Below are positions 54,252-61,403 of a stretch of 64,000 bases of DNA, one piece after another; positions within the stretch are counted from its first letter, which is position 1; every line of letters begins with the position of its first letter. A program made the translations under genes and the position numbers. Location: positions 54,542 through 118,541 of the forward strand of contig JACZJL010000007.1 of the NCBI GenBank assembly GCA_014860585.1, given 5' to 3'. The stretch is from Bacteroidales bacterium (GTDB taxonomy: Bacteria > Bacteroidota > Bacteroidia > Bacteroidales > 4484-276). The notes below the pieces were generated by a model. That model ran no database searches. It was not told where the DNA came from and saw nothing but the letters and a program-made list of their open reading frames with translations.

Positions 54252-57155
54252 TCAGAGGTTGTAACTGATCCCTACTCCAAAGCTGATACTATAGTTAAAA
54301 CTGCTGTAAATCTGGTCTGCAGCTTCATATGATTTGTAGTAGCTCACCATTTTTTGATTGAGCATGTTTGAGACTTTAAAATCAATGATTGTCCGGTTTT
54401 CTTTTCCAATTCTTTTGTTCAGGCTGAAGTTTAAACTATGAAACGGCTCCATGTAAATATCGGGAAAAAGCCCAGCTCCCACGATGGAAAGGGTAGAGCC
54501 TTTTACATTGTAAAACAACCCTGCGTCAAGCCCCCTGTCAGGATCAGCATAAGTTAATCCAGCGTTGATTACATAGGGTGATTGACCTGCCATTACCCTT
54601 GTATCTTTTATGTCTTCGCCGGTTTTTTGGTAGGTCTTCCGTGAATTGTATTCTGTGCTTGTCATGTCAATTTTGGAATACACATAGGTAAAGTTCCCGT
54701 TGAAATTGATCTTCTCAAGTGAGGGTGATAAAAAACCAAGATTTTTTCTCAGTTCTAATTCAAGACCATAGAGCTGTCCGTCTCCCACATTACGGGGCTG
54801 GTATTCGGTGCTGGTTTGCTGCTCAGGAATTCTCACCAACTCAATCGGGTTGTCAAACATCTTATAAAATGCGCTCACTGAGTACATTTGCCCTTTTTCC
54901 CGGAACCACTCCCACCTGAGGTCAAAATTATCGATCCTGGTCTCAGTCAACTGTCCATCCCAATCTGAATAAGTGAACAAACTTCCGTTAAAAATACGGT
55001 TGGAAAGCGGGTCCAGGATTTGTGCGAACGAAAGCTCTTTAAACGAAGGCCTGGCAATGGTTCTTGAGTAAGAGCCTCTCAGATTTTGTGATGGATTGAC
55101 TTCATAAATCAGGTTCACTGAAGGAAACAAATCGGTGGATTCGAGCACTTTGTCATTGTCGAGATTCTTACCGTTTTCCAGGTCACCCCCTGCATAAATC
55201 TGGTCGCGCCCGGTATGGCGTTGCACATAATTTTCAACCCGCAGTCCCAGGATGGTTTTCAATTTTGGGGTCACATACATTTCATTGGAAATGTAGGCGG
55301 CCATATTGTTTACATTCGACGCATAAGCATTTGGATTGGGGTCGTTATTTCCCGATTGGTAATAAATGCTGTTTGGTTTGTTGGGATAAAGGTTAACAGG
55401 GTCTAAAACCGTATTTGGATCAGGGTTTGACCAGGACTGGCTGCCAAAAAACTGAATATCAAAAAAGAGAATTTCATAGTCGCGTTTTTTGTAATTATGC
55501 GCCAGCCCAAACTTCAGCCTGGCCTCACTTGATGAAACCTGGTATTTTCTGGTAATATCAACTTTTGCGGTGGTATTTATTTCATTGAGCGACCGCCAGA
55601 TGCGTGAAGGATTTCCACCCGCGCCGGCACTGAAAAGGGTGTCCATGTTGCGGTAGGTGAAGGCTGTTTTCCTGATGTCCGGATCTTCGGAAGTTGAGAG
55701 GGTAGGGGATAACCGCCAATCGAGTTCCCATCCCGAATTTTTCAACACATGCACGCCATTGAGCAAAATATTGGTTAGTGACCGCTGGTTGTATTCAAGG
55801 TTATCAGAACCGGCCAGGTAGCCTGATTGACCAACTGCTTCGCCATTGTTATCAATTTGGAACTGGCCGGCCCGGCTTTCACCATTTTGCAAATGCATGG
55901 CCGTAAATTTCAATTTGGTAAACTTGTTTTTATAGGCTATTCCCCCCAAAGCACCGATGAGTACATTTTGCTCACCGATTTGTCCATTCTGTATCGTGGC
56001 GTAGCGCATTTCGTAAAGGTCAGGATCAATATATCGCTGATACTCGCTGAAAATCACATCGTCGTAGTACTTTGTTTCATTTTTATAGGACAAAGAAAAA
56101 ATGTAACCTAACTTTGGGTCCTTCGTCGTTTGATTTTTCTCGTTTCCAACGTCAATCTGGTCTCCGATGGAGAAGCCAAAACTATAATCCATCAAACTGT
56201 TTTGACTTTTTGCCCCCAACTGTTGGTCAAAACTGGTAATAAAATCGACCACTTCCTGCTGCGGAGCCCCACTGATTGGCGTAGGGATATTTGGCTCTGT
56301 AGCTCTTTGCGGTATTGCCCGGGTTCCATCATCAAAACCAAGAAAATCGGTGGCACCTCCATCGTAGGCCAGGTAATCGGGATTAAAATGCATGGCCGGA
56401 TTGACGGTAAGCCCGAGAGAGAGGGAAATGATTTTCCGCTCAGGAAAATCTTTGGTTTCGATATTTAACATACCCCCGGTAAAATCGGCGGGTAATTCGG
56501 CAGTAAAATTTTTACTGACCATAATATTGTCAATCAGATTCGATGGGAAAATGTCCATCTGGAGGCTGTTTCTGTCGGGATCAAGTCCGGGAATATCCAC
56601 ATTATTCAGCATTGTTTTTGAGTACCGGTCGCCCAATCCCCTGACATAAACGTATTTCCCGTCCTCAACCGAAACCCCTGTAACGCGTTTGGCAGCCTCA
56701 ACGGCAGTTGCATCGCCGATCAGTTTTATTTGAGATGAAGAAATTCCATCAAGCATAGTTGCCGATTTCTTTTTCATGGTCAGCATGGCGGCCTCATTGG
56801 TCCTGATTGCCTCTGCTTTGATTACGATCTCAGTGAGTTCCATCGAACTTTCTTTCATAAGGATATCAGGAATGACTGTAACATCATTGGCTTTGACTTT
56901 TACAGCCTCAATAACCATTGTTTGGAAGGAAATATAGGAAAACTGGATATCATGAGTTCCCTCTGCCACTTCAAGTGTAAATTTCCCGTCAAGATCGGTG
57001 GTTGTTCCATTTAGTGTTCCTTTAACCAGCACAGTGACACCGACGAGTGACTCGCCGGTTCCTTCTTCAAACACCGTACCCCGGACTTTTCCTTTTTGAG
57101 CAACTAAACTGCTGGTGATGAGGGCTGCAAACAAAAGCAAGAGCGTTTTCTTCAT
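54252..57155 (-). CDS. TonB-dependent receptor with N-terminal CarboxypepD_reg domain
   Basis: 967 residues from the ATG at 57155, which starts the signal peptide (KKTLLLLFAALITSSLVAQ); an earlier start would prefix a basic tail. Domains: CarboxypepD_reg-like (about 22-110: VRGTVFEEGTGESLVGVTV), plug (about 130-290: VTGVSVEDGKYVYVRGLGDRYSKTMLNNVDIPG), long barrel ending FNYSISFGVGISYNL. It lies 110 bases after the beta-helix lipoprotein gene, most likely on the same transcript, with a 13-bp hairpin between them. The Pho-box-like array at 58839 would then control both. Ligand unknown. Confidence 0.9.
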   Translation of the reverse strand: MKKTLLLLFAALITSSLVAQKGKVRGTVFEEGTGESLVGVTVLVKGTLNGTTTDLDGKFTLEVAEGTHDIQFSYISFQTMVIEAVKVKANDVTVIPDILMKESSMELTEIVIKAEAIRTNEAAMLTMKKKSATMLDGISSSQIKLIGDATAVEAAKRVTGVSVEDGKYVYVRGLGDRYSKTMLNNVDIPGLDPDRNSLQMDIFPSNLIDNIMVSKNFTAELPADFTGGMLNIETKDFPERKIISLSLGLTVNPAMHFNPDYLAYDGGATDFLGFDDGTRAIPQRATEPNIPTPISGAPQQEVVDFITSFDQQLGAKSQNSLMDYSFGFSIGDQIDVGNEKNQTTKDPKLGYIFSLSYKNETKYYDDVIFSEYQRYIDPDLYEMRYATIQNGQIGEQNVLIGALGGIAYKNKFTKLKFTAMHLQNGESRAGQFQIDNNGEAVGQSGYLAGSDNLEYNQRSLTNILLNGVHVLKNSGWELDWRLSPTLSTSEDPDIRKTAFTYRNMDTLFSAGAGGNPSRIWRSLNEINTTAKVDITRKYQVSSSEARLKFGLAHNYKKRDYEILFFDIQFFGSQSWSNPDPNTVLDPVNLYPNKPNSIYYQSGNNDPNPNAYASNVNNMAAYISNEMYVTPKLKTILGLRVENYVQRHTGRDQIYAGGDLENGKNLDNDKVLESTDLFPSVNLIYEVNPSQNLRGSYSRTIARPSFKELSFAQILDPLSNRIFNGSLFTYSDWDGQLTETRIDNFDLRWEWFREKGQMYSVSAFYKMFDNPIELVRIPEQQTSTEYQPRNVGDGQLYGLELELRKNLGFLSPSLEKINFNGNFTYVYSKIDMTSTEYNSRKTYQKTGEDIKDTRVMAGQSPYVINAGLTYADPDRGLDAGLFYNVKGSTLSIVGAGLFPDIYMEPFHSLNFSLNKRIGKENRTIIDFKVSNMLNQKMVSYYKSYEAADQIYSSFNYSISFGVGISYNL

Positions 57156-57195
57156 ACTTTTTTTAGAATAATTAACTGCAAATTTTTTAAACAAG

Positions 57196-57229
57196 AAACA
57201 GACTCTCAAATAAATATGAGAGTCTGTTT
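57196..57229 (-). promoter_or_regulatory. Intercistronic hairpin between the lipoprotein and receptor genes
   Basis: AAACAGACTCTCA (57196-57208), 8-base loop, TGAGAGTCTGTTT (57217-57229): a perfect 13-bp stem 41 bases before the receptor ATG. The downstream tail on the minus strand is only partly U-rich, so it may be a partial terminator or a processing/stability element lowering receptor relative to lipoprotein. Confidence 0.7.
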
Positions 57230-57265
57230 ATAAAAAACGGGTTCTTATGATGTGAAAATAGATGC

Positions 57266-58741
57266 TTACAATCCGGTGAGTTTACCATAGGCGGCAGCCC
57301 ATGTCCAACCCAATACTGATACATCAGCCCTTGGTGAACCACCTGCTGTAACTCCGGCTGGGATATCACCATTAACATGACTTTGTAAATCACCGGGGGC
57401 AACATTAAGTTCGATGCCTTCGAAACCAACACCTACAGCAGTTACGCGGTTGATTTGCTGCCCGGCTGTGATAGCTGTGAAATAGATGTTTTGCAGGGCT
57501 ACAATGGAGTTGTTATCCACATTGATCAAATCCTCGGATGTCCTTCCGAATTCTGCGTCACTGCAAACTACGGTACCATTTTTAATGGTGTGACCTGCAG
57601 CAAAGGATCCTTCAGGTCCATCAAGTTCGAAGTTATGTCCGGCTGGAGCAATGACCACAAAATTATCCAAAGTTCCGGACCATGACTGGTCAGTATCAAT
57701 GCCATCATCATTTACATTCCAAACCACTACATTTTTCACGTTTACCGCACCGCCAAACCATTCGATACCATCATCCTGATTGGCGATCACCTCCACATTT
57801 TCGATCACTGTTCCACTGCCTACGCCACCCAGGGTAAGGCCGTTAATTTCGTTACCGGATCCAATATTTGTACCTCCATGGCGAATGGAGATGTATTTAA
57901 TTACACCTGAATTGTCTGGGTCATCATTTCCGCCATAAAGGCCATTTGGATCAGAGGTAGGGATACCTTCGATCTGAACTTCACTTACGTCGCCATTTTC
58001 GTTGGATGCAGAAATACGGGCTTTGCCCAAAATGAGCAGACCACCCCACAGGCCATCAATATCCGGATCGAGGTTTGGGCTGGCTATTTCGCCCGGCATA
58101 ATTTCGTCGGCCACTGAAGTGAAAATGATGGGTTGATCGGCAGTCCCTTCAGCCATCAGTTTACCACCGCGGGCAATCAACAGTGCAGTAGCATTGGCGC
58201 CTGTGCCGGCTTCACCTTTTACCACAACACCTTTTTGAATGGTAAGTGTGGCGCCCGAAACCACAGCAATGCGGCTTTTCAGAATGTAAACTTTACCGGT
58301 TTCCCATGTTTCATCCTGGGTGATGTTTGAACTGACTTCAAAAACTGTTTGCTCGGCAACTACCGTAATTACGGCGGTAGCGTCATCGGTTTTTGACTGG
58401 TTGTCGGTAACATTTAAAACCACCGACCCGGCTCCTGCCTGGGTACCTGCTGTGAAAGTTACAACAACACTGCCATTGGTGGCGCCTGCCGTACCATCGG
58501 TTTTTACTGTTGCAGCACCATTTACTGCCGTAACGGTTGAGGATTTGAATCCACCCGGTGCGGTGAAGGTAAATGTTAAATCCACACTCTCACCTGCAAC
58601 AACGTCCTGATTTGCGGGGGCTGTTACAGTTGGGCCATCCAACACAGGGTCATCTTCGTCATTATCACATGCCACGAAAGTAAAGCTAATCATCAATGCC
58701 ATGAAAAGCATGGCCAACATTTTTACACTGATCTTTTTCAT
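57266..58741 (-). CDS. Beta-helix surface lipoprotein with an Ig-like domain, partner of the TonB receptor
   Basis: 491 residues from the ATG at 58741 (an upstream start adds 19 residues). Lipobox SFTFVAC places the lipid on the Cys just before DNDEDDP. An Ig/PKD-like domain (about 35-130: VTAPANQDVVAGESVDLTFTF) is followed by a right-handed beta-helix (about 150-440) including ATLTIQKGVVVKGEAG, DGLWGGLLILGKARIS, VIENVEVIANQDDGIEWFGG and WNVNDDGIDTDQSW. The DDGI/GGND motifs may bind calcium. It precedes the TonB receptor and has the Pho-box-like array upstream, so it may present substrate to the receptor in SusD fashion, though it is not SusD-related. Confidence 0.78.
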   Translation of the reverse strand: MKKISVKMLAMLFMALMISFTFVACDNDEDDPVLDGPTVTAPANQDVVAGESVDLTFTFTAPGGFKSSTVTAVNGAATVKTDGTAGATNGSVVVTFTAGTQAGAGSVVLNVTDNQSKTDDATAVITVVAEQTVFEVSSNITQDETWETGKVYILKSRIAVVSGATLTIQKGVVVKGEAGTGANATALLIARGGKLMAEGTADQPIIFTSVADEIMPGEIASPNLDPDIDGLWGGLLILGKARISASNENGDVSEVQIEGIPTSDPNGLYGGNDDPDNSGVIKYISIRHGGTNIGSGNEINGLTLGGVGSGTVIENVEVIANQDDGIEWFGGAVNVKNVVVWNVNDDGIDTDQSWSGTLDNFVVIAPAGHNFELDGPEGSFAAGHTIKNGTVVCSDAEFGRTSEDLINVDNNSIVALQNIYFTAITAGQQINRVTAVGVGFEGIELNVAPGDLQSHVNGDIPAGVTAGGSPRADVSVLGWTWAAAYGKLTGL

Positions 58742-59144
58742 CTTTTGGTAATCTTTTAATTGTTTATTTTGAATTAAATAATTTGAAATTCTCTGCAAAA
58801 AAACTTCGGCAAAATTCTATCAACAAACCGGATTGTTTGTTAAATTGCTGTTAAGTTACAATTAATATTAGGTTAACAGAAACCAAAATTCAGTGTAATG
58901 AATTTAAGATGAGTTATTTGCGGGACATAATGCAAATAAAGATGATGAAGCTATCTCGGAAGTCCTGATTTATTCTGAAATCTTCTAAACCGAACTGAAA
59001 GACTTATAAAACAGCCTCTAAAATTGAAGTTGAGAGCTTTTATTTTGTAGAGTTAGGCAGAAATAAACCCGGATTTTGGTAGTTCGGATTTTTTTAGAAA
59101 GGAAAAGTCAAGTTGGTAAATTGAGTAATCAAAAAAAATGTTCG
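58742..59144. other. Intergenic region holding the Pho-box-like array
   Basis: About 400 bases without a gene. Besides the periodic array at 58839-58876 the only notable feature is an AT-rich leader. No RNA gene recognised. Confidence 0.6.
58839..58876 (-). promoter_or_regulatory. Pho-box-like array: four TTAAC/T half-sites at 11-bp period
   Basis: Read on the minus strand, TTAAC, TTAAT, TTAAC, TTAAC begin at 58876, 58865, 58854 and 58843: exactly 11 bases apart. It lies about 100 bases upstream of the beta-helix lipoprotein ATG. Same design as at 52979 and 53610. Confidence 0.7.
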
Positions 59145-59399
59145 TTATGTTTTCCTGTTCTTCCTGTTTCTCCGCCAACGCCTGATGCGCGACACGATAT
59201 CATAGGTAATTCTTGCCGTATTGATCACCATTGCGGGGTTATTGATCATGCCCTGGATCACATCATTTTTTATATCAATCGTTTGGATCTCCTCCCAAAA
59301 CTTCCGGGTGTTTTTAATGATCTTTTCTTCTTTCACCCTGATCTCTGATCTAAGGTACAGTTTGCGGTACCGCAAATCCTCAATGGTTTTAATCTTCAT
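59145..59399 (-). CDS. Small basic protein of unknown function in the YtxH/holin-like operon
   Basis: 84 residues from the ATG at 59399 (59408 is also possible); it overlaps the end of the holin-like gene by about 11 bases. Helical and very basic: KTIEDLRYRKLYLRSEIRVKEEKI, then a C-terminal IVSRIRRWRRNRKNRK. No family recognised, but the tight overlap with the upstream gene makes translation likely. Probably peripheral to the membrane. Confidence 0.6.
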   Translation of the reverse strand: MKIKTIEDLRYRKLYLRSEIRVKEEKIIKNTRKFWEEIQTIDIKNDVIQGMINNPAMVINTARITYDIVSRIRRWRRNRKNRKT

Positions 59400-59796
59400 C
59401 TTTTTCATCTTCGGCAGGGTTTGAGTTTTTATTGAGGAGATCTTCTTCTTCTTCTTCAAAAATGCCAATAATTCCTTTCAACAAAGGGTCAAGGAAAATC
59501 TGCTTCCTCAGCATGTAAAGGATCACTCCGATGATCAGGTAGAAAACGGCTATAATGATATACCCCAGGGATTCACTGCCGGTTAACGATCCTAACCAGC
59601 CAACCAGGGCCAAAGAGACGAAAAGCAGAAAGAAAAACAAAAGCATGGTCAGGATCATCAGAACAGAGACCCGGGATAGCACCTTGGCCATTCGCTCAAT
59701 GACAATCAACGAAAACAACTCTGTTTTAAGATCAACATATTGCTTTATGTTTTCTACAGTTTTATGCAGATGTTTTTCAATTTTTTCCTTGTCCAT
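59389..59796 (-). CDS. Phage holin family (Actinobacteriophage holin-like, PF07332-type) membrane protein
   Basis: 135 residues. An N-terminal amphipathic helix (EKHLHKTVENIKQYVDLKTELFSL) leads into two hydrophobic helices (about 43-66 and 76-95) and a charged acidic C-terminus (EEEEEDLLNKNS). This is the usual form of the chromosomal holin_3_6/YqjE-like family, linked to envelope stress rather than to phage lysis. It follows the YtxH gene and overlaps the next small gene. Confidence 0.8.
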   Translation of the reverse strand: MDKEKIEKHLHKTVENIKQYVDLKTELFSLIVIERMAKVLSRVSVLMILTMLLFFFLLFVSLALVGWLGSLTGSESLGYIIIAVFYLIIGVILYMLRKQIFLDPLLKGIIGIFEEEEEDLLNKNSNPAEDEKDED

Positions 59797-59900
59797 TGAA
59801 GTAAATTTAAATCATGAAAAGAACGTCCAAAAAGACAACCGGTTAACCTTAATCCGATTGTCTTTTTGGACTTGACTTGTTTTTGCTGATATTCAACTTA

Positions 59901-60155
59901 TCAGGCTTCTTTTTCTTTTTTGTGCACTTTTTCCTTCAGGTCTTCTACTTTCTCTTTGACATGGCCTAAAGACTCGTTGAAATAGTCTTTCATTTCATCC
60001 ATTTTGTCGTAAAGATCGTCTTTGAGATCCTCGGCTTTTTTGGCAATTTTTTTTCGTGTAACTTCACCTTTATCCGGTGCATAAAGGATTCCGAGTGCTG
60101 CGCCGATGGCTGCACCGCTTAACAATCCGATCAGAAAACTACTTGATGATTTCAT
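59901..60155 (-). CDS. YtxH domain protein
   Basis: 84 residues. One N-terminal Gly/Ala-rich membrane helix with the YtxH signature FLIGLLSGAAIGAALGILYAPDKG, then a Lys/Asp/Glu-rich coiled coil (KKAEDLKDDLYDKMDEMKD). YtxH proteins are stress-related small membrane proteins. First gene of a three-gene operon with the holin-like and the small basic protein; a full promoter is visible upstream. Confidence 0.88.
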   Translation of the reverse strand: MKSSSSFLIGLLSGAAIGAALGILYAPDKGEVTRKKIAKKAEDLKDDLYDKMDEMKDYFNESLGHVKEKVEDLKEKVHKKEKEA

Positions 60156-60184
60156 AATAAAATTAGTTTAAATTGATAATGTGG

Positions 60185-60214
60185 CAAATATACTCAAAAA
60201 AAGAGATAAATCAA
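60185..60214 (-). promoter_or_regulatory. Promoter for the YtxH operon
   Basis: Minus strand: TTG (60214-60212), 19 bases, TATATTTG (60192-60185), 30 bases before the ATG. Full consensus match. Confidence 0.75.
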
Positions 60215-60236
60215 GGGTAATGAGCATTAAAAGGTG

Positions 60237-61331
60237 TTAAATATTGCGGGTCAACCGTTGAACGATCCTGATTTGACTGAAAAACTCCTTGGCTATGATC
60301 CTTAAAACGGTATAAACAGGAATAGCGAGGATCATCCCGGTAATACCAGCCAGGCTGCCGGCAATAAGAATTACAAGATAAATTTCTACCGGGTGTGCCT
60401 TAACACTGTTAGAGTAAATTAGTGGCTGAAGTACCAGGTTATCAATGAGATTGGCGCCGGCAAATACTGCAAAAACAATGAAAGCCAGGTAAATGATCTC
60501 GTTGTACATTCCAAAACTCAGAATGGTTGAAACAGCGAGGAGTGCTCCAACAATAGCACCAATAATAGGTCCGAGGTAGGGAATGATGTTCATTAGTCCG
60601 CCGAAAAAGCCGATCAGCAGTGCATTTTGTATTCCAAACAGGGACAGCCCGATTGATATCAGCGTCATCATGGTGGTAACTTCGATGGCAATTCCGATAA
60701 AATAGCGGGTGAGCAGGCGCTTGGTCTGAAACATGATATTTTGCACCTCATGCTGATGTTTGACGGGGGTAAGTGTGTCTACAATGTCGTTGAGCAGGTG
60801 AACATCCTTGATAAAGAAGAACGTGAGAAAAAGAATGGAAAAGACGGCGATAAATACAGAGCCTGTGAGCCCAACCAATGAAGAAACGGTATCGGAAAAG
60901 GAGGCAAAATTCAGAAAAGAGTTGACCTGTTCCTGCAGCAATTGTTTCAACGCTTCGTTTTGATTGAGTAATCGATATTTCTTTAATATAGTTTCAAATT
61001 CGAGCAGTGGAGCCTCCAGAGAGTGGCTTAACGAAGTAAAATCAATCGTCGAAATCACGGTCGCCTGTCTTGCAATGAGTGGGACAACCATTCCGGCAAA
61101 CATCAGCGCCAGGAAGATCAGCAGCAGGATGGTTAAAACAGCACTGAGTGCAGGGGGCATGGTAAACCTGCCGATCCGGATTGAATTTAAGAATTTTACC
61201 AGAGGCCGTCCGATTACCGATAACACCGCTGCCACAAGAATGTAAAAGACAATATTTGAGAACCTCCAGATCAGGAAGGCAAGGATCAATCCTGCAATGA
61301 TACCTCCGGCTATTTTCCAGGCTTTGTTCAC
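60237..61331 (-). CDS. AI-2E family transporter (PerM-like permease)
   Basis: 364 residues from the GTG at 61331; a TTG at 61379 lies upstream of the -7 element TACATTTG (61374-61367) and is rejected. Seven to eight membrane helices, with the long central amphipathic region and the family's late motifs IGFFGGLMNIIPYLGPIIGA and AHPVEIYLVILIAGSLAGITGMILAIPVYTVLR. Family members have been proposed to export autoinducer-2 or to exchange Na+/H+; the role here is not known. Stands alone. Confidence 0.88.
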   Translation of the reverse strand: MNKAWKIAGGIIAGLILAFLIWRFSNIVFYILVAAVLSVIGRPLVKFLNSIRIGRFTMPPALSAVLTILLLIFLALMFAGMVVPLIARQATVISTIDFTSLSHSLEAPLLEFETILKKYRLLNQNEALKQLLQEQVNSFLNFASFSDTVSSLVGLTGSVFIAVFSILFLTFFFIKDVHLLNDIVDTLTPVKHQHEVQNIMFQTKRLLTRYFIGIAIEVTTMMTLISIGLSLFGIQNALLIGFFGGLMNIIPYLGPIIGAIVGALLAVSTILSFGMYNEIIYLAFIVFAVFAGANLIDNLVLQPLIYSNSVKAHPVEIYLVILIAGSLAGITGMILAIPVYTVLRIIAKEFFSQIRIVQRLTRNI

Positions 61332-61366
61332 AACAAATCGGATTTTTAGGTGATACAAATCATTGA

Positions 61367-61374
61367 CAAATGTA
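61367..61374 (-). promoter_or_regulatory. -7 promoter element (TACATTTG) for the AI-2E gene
   Basis: Minus-strand TACATTTGTC with a possible TTG 18 bases upstream. It decides the GTG start at 61331. Confidence 0.6.
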
Positions 61375-61403
61375 AACAAATTCGGGAATTACCAAAACTT
61401 GTC

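Noticed and set aside
59389..59796. Holin-like gene as part of a prophage
   Set aside because: No phage structural, lysin or integrase genes nearby; this holin-like family is commonly chromosomal and linked to YtxH-type stress genes.
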